Below, piece after piece: positions 15,771 to 22,330 of a DNA stretch of 36,152 nt. The first letter of the stretch is position 1, and every line of letters begins with the position of its first letter. This stretch comes from a virus. The position numbers and the translations under genes are program-made. A model generated the notes under the pieces. The model had not been told where the DNA came from and searched no databases. It saw nothing but the letters and a program-made list of their open reading frames with translations. The stretch covers positions 1 to 36,152 of IMG/VR virus record IMGVR_UViG_3300032080_000014. One strand, 5' to 3'.

Positions 15771-16168
15771 GGTTGTCTCCATTCGATCCTGTCGTAGTCC
15801 TTCGTCTCTTCGAGGAACCGCTCGGTTGCCGCGTGGTCGATGAACCCGTTGTGCGAGAGTGTCGTACCGTCCGCGCTGAACTCGAAGTCGTATCCGGCGT
15901 AGCGGTCGTCCTCGATGACGAGCGTGCGCAGTTCGTCATCCCGGTCCTCGGCCTTGTGGAACTCGTGCCGGAACCTGCGGTCGCTGTACCGCTCGAACCA
16001 GCCGAAGGCGTTCTTCACGATCCACACGCCGTCCCCGACGAGCGCCCATTCCTTCCACTCTTCGAGCCAGATGCGGACAAGCCGGATGCGCGGACGGTAC
16101 TCGAAGCTACTGCCCATCCACTTTGCGATGTCGGCGTAGCTCCCTTCGCGTAGCTGGACTGCTTCCAC
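15767..16168 (-). CDS. Hypothetical protein with phage-type N-terminal VEAVQL motif
   Basis: 133 aa from a GTG at 16168 (AGGA upstream). The start reads MEAVQLREGSYADIAKWMG, a common beginning for a family of small phage proteins of unknown function (change of V to M at the start codon). Later parts (VGDGVWIVKNAFGWFERYSDRRFRHEF) match the same family's GDWIV.. pattern, followed by an extra acidic C-terminal segment. A longer reading from ATG 16225 also has a ribosome binding site but adds a low-complexity leader and deepens the overlap with the upstream gene. Confidence 0.6.
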   Translation of the reverse strand: MEAVQLREGSYADIAKWMGSSFEYRPRIRLVRIWLEEWKEWALVGDGVWIVKNAFGWFERYSDRRFRHEFHKAEDRDDELRTLVIEDDRYAGYDFEFSADGTTLSHNGFIDHAATERFLEETKDYDRIEWRQP

Positions 16169-16361
16169 TGTCCTGCTTGATGATGTCCAGCGGCCGGGTG
16201 TGGCCGTTGTCAGCGGAGTGGGCATGGGGTTTCCTTTCGCCTGCGGCTAAATCTTCGAGGGCTTTGATGCGCCTGTCCTGAAGGAACGAGACGACGATCA
16301 GGGATACGAGGGCGAGTGAGAATAGGGCGAAGGCGGCGACTGCCTGCGTGTGCGGTTCCAC
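16107..16361 (-). CDS. Small membrane protein
   Basis: 84 aa from GTG 16361 with GAAAGGA 7 bases upstream (GTG 16385 is an alternative). One transmembrane helix (AAFALFSLALVSLIVVSFL) followed by a coiled DRRIKALEDLA segment and a polar, basic tail. It overlaps both neighbours in other frames. Could be a holin-class or spanin-like single-span protein; nothing decides this. Confidence 0.5.
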   Translation of the reverse strand: MEPHTQAVAAFALFSLALVSLIVVSFLQDRRIKALEDLAAGERKPHAHSADNGHTRPLDIIKQDSGSSPATRRELRRHRKVDGQ

Positions 16362-16951
16362 TTCATATCCTTTCCTTCGGGCCACTTCACCTTGTCGGGG
16401 TCCACCGGGGGGACCGGGATCGGCCGGGCGAAATTCAGCGCCGCCGCCACCACGTTCTTGTCATGGCCGGTCAGGAGCCTGAACGTTTCGTTGCTCACGT
16501 CGTCCCACGCGAAGTCGATGGAGACGGGTTCCATCTTCAGGTTCCGCGCCTCGTCCCACCAGCCTTCGGTGAACGACGGGCCGCGCTCGTACGTGACGCC
16601 CCCGGCAGTGCCGATGGGTTCCCAGTCGGTGCCGTCCGTGGAGACGTACACCTTCCCGGCCTTGTATACGTTGCCGGTGTCGTAGTGCTGTTCCTTGGGG
16701 ACGGACCAGCCGCCCGGCGCGATGAGGGTTTCGCCGTTGTGGATGCCGTCAGCGTCCGCGAAGTAGTGGTAGGAGCCTTTGTATTCGTCGCGTTCGGCCT
16801 GTGAGCGGAGATAGTTCTCGGTCCACGAGTTCCTCAACTGTTCGAGGTAGACCGCCCAGTCGAACGGGCCTTGGTAGCTGGGGACGACGCGGCCCTCGAT
16901 GACCTCATCATCGTCGTCAGACTGTCCAAGCTTGGACACTTCATCGTTCAT
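16298..16951 (-). CDS. Hypothetical protein
   Basis: 217 aa. The N-terminus is acidic (SDDDDEVIEG) and contains a palindrome-encoded VSKLGQ. The body is aromatic-rich and beta-like (SYHYFADADG, GKVYVSTDGTDW, VTYERGPSFTEGW, VSIDFAWDDVSNETFRLLTG), and the C-terminal 25 residues are low-complexity basic. Start at ATG 16951 is set by the ATGA overlap with the upstream gene. No family recognised. Confidence 0.55.
   Translation of the reverse strand: MNDEVSKLGQSDDDDEVIEGRVVPSYQGPFDWAVYLEQLRNSWTENYLRSQAERDEYKGSYHYFADADGIHNGETLIAPGGWSVPKEQHYDTGNVYKAGKVYVSTDGTDWEPIGTAGGVTYERGPSFTEGWWDEARNLKMEPVSIDFAWDDVSNETFRLLTGHDKNVVAAALNFARPIPVPPVDPDKVKWPEGKDMKWNRTRRQSPPSPYSHSPSYP
16923..16938. repeat. 16-bp palindrome, canonical copy 4 (inside coding sequence)
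   Basis: Begins 13 bases after the ATG of the gene at 16298-16951, so it lies in coding sequence rather than in front of a start. Confidence 0.95.
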
Positions 16952-17169
16952 TTCTTCAGTCCTAACCACAGCATGATCGCGAGCAGGCACCCGACGATCC
17001 CGATAAGCGAGACGACAAGCGGCGTCCCGTCAGGGTAGAAGCCGCGCCCGGCACCCCAGCCGAGCCAGAAGCACGCGGCCCCTGTTGCGAGGCCCAGCCA
17101 CATGAACAGCACCACCGGGCACTCGTGCTCGAAGGGGAGGCGGTGCCTGTGGTGCTGGTCGTGTTTCAC
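16948..17169 (-). CDS. Small membrane protein with two hydrophobic segments
   Basis: 73 aa from GTG 17169 (GTGA overlap with the upstream stop; GGGGAGG upstream). It starts with a His-rich stretch (KHDQHHRHRL), then two transmembrane helices (VVLFMWLGLATGAACFWLGWGAG and LVVSLIGIVGCLLAIMLWLGL). GTG 17172 is equally possible. Topology fits a holin-like protein but there is no direct evidence. Confidence 0.5.
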   Translation of the reverse strand: MKHDQHHRHRLPFEHECPVVLFMWLGLATGAACFWLGWGAGRGFYPDGTPLVVSLIGIVGCLLAIMLWLGLKK

Positions 17170-17714
17170 CACGGGAGCCTCCCCACGGAGGCGAACGCGG
17201 AGATGGAGCCTGCCCCGAAGCCGATGATGCCCCACACCCACCAAGGGGCACGCGACTGGACCCAGCCGGGCTTCAGTCTGGGCGCGAGGACCGGCGCTGA
17301 TGAGGGAACCCGGTCGCGGGGTGCGGCGTCGGTCGGGTCGCCGGACTGGTCGAGTTGCCGGATGAAGCAGTCGCAGTAGGGTGCCCAGTTCAGTTCGGGT
17401 GCCTTGTACACGGCGCAGTTCGGCGGATGCACGTACCGTTCACCGCCCAGCCATGTGACGCGGGGTTCGGTATCGACGTACCGGGAGGTTCCCGCCTTGC
17501 CCTGTCCGCGTTCGGCCCTCATCCTCTGGAAAGCTCCCAACTGCATCGGGTTCGGGATGTGGCCGAAGCGGTGGAAATAGTCGGCCTCGTCCCGGCTGAG
17601 GTTCGGGTTCCCTCTGGGGCCGGTGGCTGGCATCTGGTGCGGGTGGGAACTTGTGACCATGCAGGTACACACTCCTGTCGTGAGGATGTCGCAGTCGTTG
17701 GTGTGGTTCTTCAT
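17166..17714 (-). CDS. Cys-containing hypothetical protein with a C-terminal membrane segment
   Basis: 182 aa. The N-terminus has spaced Cys/His (DCDILTTGVCTC), the middle is rich in Pro, Arg and Asp, with ADYFHRFGHIPNPMQLGAF and a Cys pair near CDCF, and the C-terminus has one likely transmembrane helix (WWVWGIIGFGAGSISAFA). The ATG overlaps the previous stop (ATGA). Function unknown. Confidence 0.55.
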   Translation of the reverse strand: MKNHTNDCDILTTGVCTCMVTSSHPHQMPATGPRGNPNLSRDEADYFHRFGHIPNPMQLGAFQRMRAERGQGKAGTSRYVDTEPRVTWLGGERYVHPPNCAVYKAPELNWAPYCDCFIRQLDQSGDPTDAAPRDRVPSSAPVLAPRLKPGWVQSRAPWWVWGIIGFGAGSISAFASVGRLPW

Positions 17715-17812
17715 CGGGTGGCCAGCGCGACGATGATGACGGCGATGCAGGAGATGACGGGGATCGCGACCGCAACGATGGCGATGGCCTTGTCGGCTTT
17801 GTGTCCGCTCAT
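17711..17812 (-). CDS. Tiny single-span membrane protein
   Basis: 33 aa: MSGHKADKA then a continuous hydrophobic helix of about 22 residues (IAIVAVAIPVISCIAVIIVAL) ending ATR. Both ends overlap neighbours by ATGA, which supports its reality. No signal for function. Confidence 0.6.
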   Translation of the reverse strand: MSGHKADKAIAIVAVAIPVISCIAVIIVALATR

Positions 17813-18009
17813 GCGATGTACCTTCCCCAGATGTATCCGATGCCGATCAGTCCGGCCCAGACGTCGATGCGGGTGAGGGGCTTCCTGCGCCAGCCTTCCC
17901 GGATGCGGTGGAGCCGCGCCTCGGCGTAATACAGTTCGCGGCAGGTGCAGAGGTTACTCTCCCTGATGCGGCATTCGGGGTGGTGCGTCCGTACCGTCGT
18001 AGGTGCCAT
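17809..18009 (-). CDS. Small hypothetical protein with Cys and a hydrophobic C-terminus
   Basis: 66 aa from ATG 18009 with a very good GGAGG upstream. Contains HHPECRIRESNLCTCRELYYAEARL (four Cys/His positions, possibly metal-binding) and ends with a short hydrophobic stretch (VWAGLIGIGYIWG). Confidence 0.55.
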   Translation of the reverse strand: MAPTTVRTHHPECRIRESNLCTCRELYYAEARLHRIREGWRRKPLTRIDVWAGLIGIGYIWGRYIA

Positions 18010-18109
18010 CCTCGACCTCCTTCCAGTACGGGTCACAGCCGGGGCACCGGCCCTTGGGTTTGATGTCCCTCGTGATGTGGTTGTGGCCGTTGCCCTGCTG
18101 TCGGCTCAC
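17954..18109 (-). CDS. Small CxxC protein
   Basis: 51 aa from GTG 18109 (GGAGG at 5 bases, GTGA overlap). Carries GRCPGCDPYW, a half zinc-ribbon, and an acidic segment. Its last 18 codons overlap the next gene. Confidence 0.55.
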   Translation of the reverse strand: MSRQQGNGHNHITRDIKPKGRCPGCDPYWKEVEDGTYDGTDAPPRMPHQGE

Positions 18110-18234
18110 TTCGCCTCCTTGTGTCCCCAGTGGTGGTGGTGCCTTTTCGGGAGGGGCTTCAGCGGTTTCCTGTGCTGGTGCCTCGCCCAGAGCACCCACC
18201 CGGCGAGGGCCGCGATGATGGACCCGGTTATCAC
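18106..18234 (-). CDS. Tiny membrane protein with a His-rich basic tail
   Basis: 42 aa from GTG 18234. One helix (ITGSIIAALAGWVLWA) followed by RHQHRKPLKPLPKRHHHHWGHKEAK. Stop-start overlaps at both ends (GTGA). Confidence 0.55.
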   Translation of the reverse strand: MITGSIIAALAGWVLWARHQHRKPLKPLPKRHHHHWGHKEAK

Positions 18235-18347
18235 AGCGAGTCCAGCCACGCGAAAACGTACGGCTTCATCAGGATGTACGTCAGGACGGCGGTGAGCGCG
18301 CTGACGGTGACGCAGAGCAGGAACTGCCAGCCTTTCATCTGGATCAC
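18231..18347 (-). CDS. Tiny membrane protein
   Basis: 38 aa from GTG 18347 with AAGGA upstream and a GTGA overlap. Hydrophobic throughout (WQFLLCVTVSALTAVLTYILM), one transmembrane helix. An ATG three codons in is an alternative. Confidence 0.55.
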   Translation of the reverse strand: MIQMKGWQFLLCVTVSALTAVLTYILMKPYVFAWLDSL

Positions 18348-18595
18348 GGCTGGTTCCTTTCGGGGGTTTCGGAGATGACGCGGACGTTGGGCGGGTCGGG
18401 CAGGAGGGGCTTGTCGGAGAACACGTCGTTCCATTCGATGACGAACTTGTGCCCGCCGAGGGGCGGGTGGACGGGCAACATGCAGGGGAGCGTGATGATG
18501 TCCTCCCCGCCGTCGTCCTTCAGGGTGAGCCGGGCGGGGCACTGGCCCGCGCCGGGCGTGGTGTCGAGGGGGATGTTGTGCCTGCCTGCCTTCAT
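18344..18595 (-). CDS. Small hypothetical protein
   Basis: 83 aa from ATG 18595 (ATGA overlap). Beta-like, Pro/Asp/Gly-rich: CPARLTLKDDGGEDIITLPCMLPVHPPLGG then a strand KFVIEWND. It looks like a small sandwich with two Cys. No family recognised. Confidence 0.55.
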   Translation of the reverse strand: MKAGRHNIPLDTTPGAGQCPARLTLKDDGGEDIITLPCMLPVHPPLGGHKFVIEWNDVFSDKPLLPDPPNVRVISETPERNQP

Positions 18596-18711
18596 CGTGC
18601 TGTTCCGATCACGACGTGGCCGCACAGCGCGCAGTCGCGCCAGTTGGCCGGGTGGATTCTGCGGACAAGCCGGTGGAAGCCGAACCGGCAACGGAGGGGA
18701 GTGTCAGCCAT
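18592..18711 (-). CDS. Small Cys-containing protein, first gene of the leftward cluster
   Basis: 39 aa from ATG 18711 with GAAAGG upstream. CRFGFHRLVRRIHPANWRDCALCGHVV suggests a small metal site (C, H, CxxC). The open frame continues upstream without a stop to 19053, see the divergent region. Confidence 0.5.
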   Translation of the reverse strand: MADTPLRCRFGFHRLVRRIHPANWRDCALCGHVVIGTAR

Positions 18712-19046
18712 GGCGGAGCCTTTCGCGGTGGTGCGGAAATCAAAGCGTAATACGTTTATGTTGCACCCAACCCCGGCATCCGTACAGCCCCAGCCGATTG
18801 TGCCCCGCCGAATATTCTTCGACCCCGCCCCGTGGCACCCCCATACAACCCGGCCAATCCGGGCCTCCCCGTCAGTCACATCTTCGGTAAACCCGGAGCC
18901 GCCCCGAATAAAGCAACGGGAACAATAAGTGTAAGACGGATTGTTTCTTGGAATATGGGAATCCACCGGGTCGCCTAGCGCCTTCCGGCGGGCTTTGTAC
19001 TGGCCTTTGTACCGGGCCGGGGGGGCTTCGTCATATAACGTAACAA

Positions 19047-19062
19047 TGGCCAATCTTGGACA
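19047..19062. repeat. Degenerate 16-bp palindrome, copy 5
   Basis: TGGCCAATCTTGGACA: left arm altered at one base, centre TC. It lies just upstream of the -35 of the rightward promoter. Confidence 0.75.
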
Positions 19063-19067
19063 CTGGC

Positions 19068-19096
19068 TTGTAATAGCCCTTGGAACCCTGTATATT
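19068..19096 (+). promoter_or_regulatory. Likely early rightward promoter
   Basis: TTGTAA, 17-bp spacer, TATATT, followed by AT-rich TATATG. Faces the rightward gene block. Confidence 0.55.
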
Positions 19097-19129
19097 TATA
19101 TGTAGATGGAGAGAGGGAAAAACGAAGGG

Positions 19130-19146
19130 CCCGCGAAAGACGCGGG
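19130..19146 (+). promoter_or_regulatory. GC-rich leader hairpin
   Basis: CCCGCG, AAAGA loop, CGCGGG, about 30 bases after the predicted transcription start. Confidence 0.4.
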
Positions 19147-19325
19147 AAGCGGGACGGACCGGCTCAGGACGCCGGATTGAGAACTTCATAGTGAACGCGA
19201 GGGCCCCCACACCCAACCCAATTGGCAGGGAACGGGGGCAGGTAGCTAGGGACAGACCAAGGGATAGCCATATCCTCACGGCCCTAGACCGTGGCGATAT
19301 GGGTGTCACTTGATACCAGTCACAG

Positions 19326-19341
19326 TGTCCAAGCTTGGACA
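19326..19341. repeat. 16-bp palindrome, canonical copy 6
   Basis: 24 bp before the ATG at 19366. Confidence 0.95.
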
Positions 19342-19365
19342 CAACAAACCATAAGGATGATTCAC

Positions 19366-20049
19366 ATGGCTACCACATCAGCAACCCGCGCTCCCCGTAA
19401 CACCACGGCCCGCAAGGCAACGGCAACGGAGAAGCAGGTTAGCAAGGCAGAATCCGTGGCAACACTGGACACGGTTGTCACTGCCTACAAGACAGCTTCG
19501 GGCAACACTGCCGGGGTTGAAGGGCAGATGCTCTCACTGGACGAACAGCGCCGAGTTCTCAGGGTTTGGCAGGCGCGCGCTGCGGTCGCAGTGTTCCGCC
19601 ACCCAGAGGTGGGGGAGAAGATGCTCACGGCAGCGAACGCCGTGGGTGAGTCGCGGACCACGTTCCGCAGGTTCGTTGAGGGTGGACTCAAGCTCAAGAA
19701 CCCGCTGTCCACTGACGCGCCCACCGCGCACGAAATCAAGCAGGTCAATGCCGGGTGGGAGAAGGTCGCGGCTGACCAGAAGAAGCGGGACGACGCGCCC
19801 AAAAAGGACACGGAAAAGGTGTCCAAGGTTGGACAGTCTGAGGGCGAGGGTGAGGGCGAGTCCAAGGCACCGGAGGCACCGACGTTCAAGGACGTGATGC
19901 GGGCAACCAAGGCTGTCGCCACGGCAATCCAAGCATTGCAGAACGAGAAGGGCGCGCTCACCAAGCAGGAGTTGCAGGCGCTCAAAACCAACCTGCAACT
20001 CATCATCAACGACGCCTCCAAGGGCGCTGTGCAGAACGCCGCAAAGTAG
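19366..20049 (+). CDS. First rightward gene, Ala/Lys-rich hypothetical protein
   Basis: 227 aa from ATG 19366 with AAGGATG upstream (ATG 19357 is an alternative). Residues 1-30 are Thr/Ala/Lys/Arg-rich, resembling a DNA-binding or disordered tail. The middle (about 50-125) is helical (LDEQRRVLRVWQARAAVAVF, EVGEKMLTAANAVG, TTFRRFVEGGLKL). An acidic/Lys linker carries a palindrome-encoded VSKVGQ, and the C-terminus is a helix with repeated Lys/Gln/Leu. As the first gene after the early promoter it might be abundant and regulatory or DNA-coating, but that is inference. Confidence 0.65.
   Translation: MATTSATRAPRNTTARKATATEKQVSKAESVATLDTVVTAYKTASGNTAGVEGQMLSLDEQRRVLRVWQARAAVAVFRHPEVGEKMLTAANAVGESRTTFRRFVEGGLKLKNPLSTDAPTAHEIKQVNAGWEKVAADQKKRDDAPKKDTEKVSKVGQSEGEGEGESKAPEAPTFKDVMRATKAVATAIQALQNEKGALTKQELQALKTNLQLIINDASKGAVQNAAK
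19820..19835. repeat. 16-bp palindrome variant (centre GG), copy 7, in coding sequence
   Basis: TGTCCAAGGTTGGACA inside the first rightward gene, encoding SKVGQ in a charged linker. Confidence 0.9.
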
Positions 20050-20058
20050 GCAGGGCAA

Positions 20059-20089
20059 GTGGGGGCCGGGCATCCGGTCCGGTCCCCAC
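20059..20089 (+). terminator. Hairpin after the first rightward gene
   Basis: GTGGGGGCCGG pairs with CCGGTCCCCAC (11 bp, one G-U) around a 9-nt loop. No T-run follows. A close relative lies at 21079. Confidence 0.5.
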
Positions 20090-20154
20090 GCCGGTCTGTA
20101 GCGGACGGGTCTAGGGACACCTAGGTCTGTCCGGTGCGTACCGTCACCACACAC

Positions 20155-20170
20155 TGTCCAAGCTTGGACA
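20155..20170. repeat. 16-bp palindrome, canonical copy 8
   Basis: 19 bp before the ATG at 20190; GACTACC follows at 20182. Confidence 0.95.
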
Positions 20171-20189
20171 CCGACGAACAGGACTACCA

Positions 20190-20384
20190 ATGCGGAACTA
20201 CTACCCACTGCCTAAGCAGATCACCGAAGAGGTTCCCTACACGGTGCACGTCTCGCTCACGAACGGCACCAAGGAACTCGCCCACTTTCCCAGCTACAGC
20301 CTTGCTATGGCGTACTACGAATCACCGGCCTGCCGTGGCGATAACGTCCGCTACGTAGGCTTGCGTCCCACTGAATCCGAGTAA
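20190..20384 (+). CDS. Small hypothetical protein
   Basis: 64 aa. Strand-helix pattern: YTVHVSLTNGTKELAHFPSYSLAMAYYES, suggestive of a small alpha/beta fold. AGGA lies 7 bases ahead of the ATG. A stand-alone gene with palindrome copies on both sides. No family recognised. Confidence 0.6.
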   Translation: MRNYYPLPKQITEEVPYTVHVSLTNGTKELAHFPSYSLAMAYYESPACRGDNVRYVGLRPTESE

Positions 20385-20385
20385 C

Positions 20386-20401
20386 TGTCCAAGCTTGGAC
20401 A
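20386..20401. repeat. 16-bp palindrome, canonical copy 9
   Basis: 43 bp before the ATG at 20445, the longest distance of the leader copies; GACTACC follows at 20417. Confidence 0.95.
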
Positions 20402-20444
20402 CCCAATCAACTCACTGACTACCAATCACCCCGAAGGAACCCCA

Positions 20445-21071
20445 ATGCACAAGCACGTAGCACCCCGCCGTCTCCCGAACCCGATCATCGTCGTCGCGGG
20501 ACTGGCACTGATATTCGCGGTCATCATCGCCGGGCTGGCGGTCATCACCACGAAACGCCCGGACACCGCGCCGCCGAAGATCAGTGCGCCAGTCTCGGAA
20601 CCCATCACGGCGGACCCGTCCGCGATGCTCACCCTAGACCGGGTATCGGTGGCCACGTCACCGGCCCCGGCCCCCGAACCCACGGCACCTGTCCAAGATT
20701 GGACACCGGAGGAACCGCAGATACCGGAGATGCCGGTAGGCGCACCCGAGGTCGGCGTCCCGGTATCACTCACGGAACCGGTCTGCGAAGAGGATATGCC
20801 TTGCTGGGACTGCGCGACGATGGGGAATCTAGTCTGCGGAACCATTGATGACAGCGCGGAGGCATGGGCGGCATGGGACGCGAACAACGGGGCAAGCCTG
20901 CTCAATATGGACCCGGCCCGGCCGTTCCGGGTGGACTACATGGCATCCACACCTGAGATGCCCCAGAACATGACAGCCGACGACGTGGCGGTAATGGATG
21001 CGGGCGGTACGTGGTACGTATTCCACGCCAGCTACACTGACGCTCCCGAAGAGGCGTGCGACCTCGCCTAG
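20445..21071 (+). CDS. Single-span membrane protein with extracytoplasmic domain
   Basis: 208 aa. A basic N-terminus (HKHVAPRRLPNP) precedes one hydrophobic helix (IIVVAGLALIFAVIIAGLAVI, about 14-34), so the C-terminal domain should lie outside the membrane. A long Pro/Thr/Ser/Glu linker (35-110), part of which is encoded by a variant palindrome (VQDWTP), leads to a Cys-containing domain (CEEDMPCWDCATMGNLVC ... C near the end) rich in Asp, Trp and Met. Possible superinfection exclusion or envelope-modifying protein; inference only. GAAGG precedes the start. Confidence 0.65.
   Translation: MHKHVAPRRLPNPIIVVAGLALIFAVIIAGLAVITTKRPDTAPPKISAPVSEPITADPSAMLTLDRVSVATSPAPAPEPTAPVQDWTPEEPQIPEMPVGAPEVGVPVSLTEPVCEEDMPCWDCATMGNLVCGTIDDSAEAWAAWDANNGASLLNMDPARPFRVDYMASTPEMPQNMTADDVAVMDAGGTWYVFHASYTDAPEEACDLA
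20690..20705. repeat. 16-bp palindrome variant (centre GA), copy 10, in coding sequence
   Basis: TGTCCAAGATTGGACA in the linker of the membrane protein at 20445-21071; not near a start. Confidence 0.9.
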
Positions 21072-21078
21072 GCTCACC

Positions 21079-21104
21079 GTGGGGGCCGGGACACCGGCCC
21101 TCAC
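21079..21104 (+). terminator. Strong hairpin after the membrane protein gene
   Basis: GTGGGGGCCGG and CCGGCCCTCAC pair over 11 bp (one G-U) with a GACA loop. Starts 8 bases after the stop codon; followed by a C-rich run, not a T-run. Confidence 0.5.
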
Positions 21105-21117
21105 CCCTCCCCTCCCC

Positions 21118-21133
21118 TGTCCAAGCTTGGACA
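21118..21133. repeat. 16-bp palindrome, canonical copy 11
   Basis: 26 bp before the ATG at 21160. Confidence 0.95.
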
Positions 21134-21159
21134 CCCAACCCCACCCGAAAGACAGCACA

Positions 21160-21384
21160 ATGGCACTCTCACCAGCACTTGACCCGCGACAGATGCACAA
21201 TGACACGTTCGGCGCGTACCTACGGTTCCTCAGTGAGTACCGGGTCGGCAACCTTGCCGGACAGGTGGAAGCACTGCGCGACATGCACCAGCATGGCACC
21301 AGCATCCCCGAACTCGCCGCGATCACCGGCCTGACTGAAATCTTCCTCAAATCCATCGTCCGCACCACCGGAGGCACCCAATGA
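21160..21384 (+). CDS. Small protein with a helix-turn-helix-like segment
   Basis: 74 aa. The C-terminal half, HGTSIPELAAITGLTEIFLKSIV, has the spacing of a helix-turn-helix (helix, G at the turn, second helix), and the N-terminal half is a helix (YLRFLSEYRVGNLAGQVEALRDM). May be a small DNA-binding regulator; could be related to the helix-turn-helix genes at 24411 and 25558. The ribosome binding site is weak (GAAAGAC). Confidence 0.55.
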   Translation: MALSPALDPRQMHNDTFGAYLRFLSEYRVGNLAGQVEALRDMHQHGTSIPELAAITGLTEIFLKSIVRTTGGTQ

Positions 21385-21524
21385 TCTGCACTCACTGCGG
21401 GCAGGAGATTGCACGCGACGACACCCTTGGCGACTGGTTCCACACCGGCAGGGACTCGTCCGATATTGACATGATGTGCGACCCGGCGAAGGGCTGGATT
21501 CCACACAACATAGCGAAACCATAA
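21381..21524 (+). CDS. Small zinc-ribbon-like protein
   Basis: 47 aa. MICTHCGQEIARDD is a typical start of a small zinc ribbon; H26 in the WFHTG segment and a Cys in MMCDP could complete the metal site. GGAGG precedes the ATG, which overlaps the preceding stop (ATGA). Confidence 0.6.
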   Translation: MICTHCGQEIARDDTLGDWFHTGRDSSDIDMMCDPAKGWIPHNIAKP

Positions 21525-21525
21525 C

Positions 21526-21541
21526 TGTCCAAGCTTGGACA
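21526..21541. repeat. 16-bp palindrome, canonical copy 12
   Basis: 19 bp before the ATG at 21561; GACTACC follows at 21544. Confidence 0.95.
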
Positions 21542-21560
21542 CCGACTACCGGAGGCACCA

Positions 21561-21812
21561 ATGCACCACATCATCATCACCGACCCGACTGACGGCGTGA
21601 ACTTTGCCCAAGCGCCCGTCGAAGAGTCCGACACCGCAACGTACATGGGATACGGGCCGGGTGAAGCGGTCATCCCCGCGAAGCACGCCGACCGCACGTT
21701 TGACTGGGCTACGGACGATGCGTGGCAGTGGGCTGACGGCACCGGAGAAGATCATCAGGTGTGGCACGTCGTCGATGGCACCGTCGTCGGATACAAGCAC
21801 TGCACACCCTAG
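21561..21812 (+). CDS. Small acidic hypothetical protein
   Basis: 83 aa, rich in Asp, Thr and Trp (FDWATDDAWQWADGTGEDHQVWHVVDG). GGAGG ahead of the ATG. Net negative charge; size and acidity would suit a DNA-mimic or host-takeover protein but no homology is recognised. Confidence 0.6.
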   Translation: MHHIIITDPTDGVNFAQAPVEESDTATYMGYGPGEAVIPAKHADRTFDWATDDAWQWADGTGEDHQVWHVVDGTVVGYKHCTP

Positions 21813-21813
21813 G

Positions 21814-21829
21814 TGTCCAAGGTTGGACA
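21814..21829. repeat. 16-bp palindrome variant (centre GG), copy 13
   Basis: TGTCCAAGGTTGGACA immediately after the stop of the acidic gene and 23 bp before the -35 of the next promoter, so it precedes a promoter and not a start codon. Confidence 0.9.
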
Positions 21830-21852
21830 CTACCCGAAGCTTGGTGCCGGCC

Positions 21853-21882
21853 TTGACATTGGCCTTGGAATCATGCTAAGCT
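21853..21882 (+). promoter_or_regulatory. Promoter P1
   Basis: TTGACA, 18-bp spacer, TAAGCT. The sequence from -35 into the spacer is almost identical to promoter P2 at 25824 (TTGACATTGGCCTTGGAATC versus one base changed). Confidence 0.7.
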
Positions 21883-21892
21883 AGATACATCG

Positions 21893-21926
21893 GCGGGGGA
21901 ATTGTGAATCGGCCCGGTTCCCCCGC
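21893..21926 (+). promoter_or_regulatory. 5'-leader hairpin of P1
   Basis: GCGGGGGAA and TTCCCCCGC pair over 9 bp with a 16-nt loop, beginning within a few bases of the expected transcription start. Confidence 0.6.
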
Positions 21927-21967
21927 TTCCAACCACGTACGACTACCGCCAGCAAAGAAACCCAAAC

Positions 21968-21983
21968 TGTCCAAGCTTGGACA
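21968..21983. repeat. 16-bp palindrome, canonical copy 14
   Basis: 20 bp before the ATG at 22004, downstream of P1 and its hairpin. Confidence 0.95.
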
Positions 21984-22003
21984 CCACTCAGGAGGTTCAC
22001 ACC

Positions 22004-22312
22004 ATGTCAGATACCGCTTACATCAGCGCCCCGAAGCTCTGCGACATTTGCAAGCACGAGTCAAAGACGGACGTGACCGCAGAGTACGACGCCCGTATCA
22101 CATCGGGACCGGGGGCCGGGTCATGGGCCAACGTCTGCGAGATTCACTTCGCATCCCGTACCAGCGGTGGTCTAGGGACCGGCGTTGGTCAGCGCCTCAT
22201 CGTCGGACCCAAACCAGACCGGGACGTGCTCATCCGCAAAGCACTCATGGATGAGGACATGGACGCCCTGTTCGAGGCCGTGGGCGACGGCGACCCGGCC
22301 GATCTGTTCTAA
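22004..22312 (+). CDS. Hypothetical protein with an N-terminal CxxC
   Basis: 102 aa. LCDICKHESKTDVTAEYDARI and a later NVCEIHF form C-x2-C ... C-x2-H, a probable zinc-binding unit of the type seen in small phage DUF proteins. The C-terminus is acidic and helical. GGAGG precedes the ATG. First gene of the P1 unit. Confidence 0.6.
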   Translation: MSDTAYISAPKLCDICKHESKTDVTAEYDARITSGPGAGSWANVCEIHFASRTSGGLGTGVGQRLIVGPKPDRDVLIRKALMDEDMDALFEAVGDGDPADLF

Positions 22313-22330
22313 CCATCAACCATCGGGGGG

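Larger units (their letters stand above)
18712..19365. other. Divergent control region between the leftward and rightward gene blocks
   Basis: About 650 bp with no confident gene and visibly higher AT than the flanks. It holds a rightward promoter (19068-19096), a degenerate palindrome copy (19047), a leader hairpin (19130-19146) and a full palindrome copy (19326). A minus-strand open frame runs from a TTG at 19053 into the 39-aa gene; it contains YCSRCF and WGCHG and might be an old or real zinc-binding gene, but its third-codon bases are unlike those of the neighbours. I could not identify a convincing leftward promoter. Confidence 0.6.

Noticed and set aside
16298-16951. Relationship of the 217-aa protein to the capsid protein through a shared YxRGPSF string
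   Set aside because: The shared string is very short and the flanks do not align; chance or a common short motif is enough to explain it.
19031-19342. Minus-strand 103-aa frame in the divergent region
   Set aside because: It starts in the palindrome sequence, has no ribosome binding site and shows no domain pattern.
19326-19370. TTGGAC of the palindrome as a -35 promoter box before each gene
   Set aside because: In the copies I checked no -10-like hexamer lies 16-18 bp downstream; the region holds the ribosome binding site and start codon instead.
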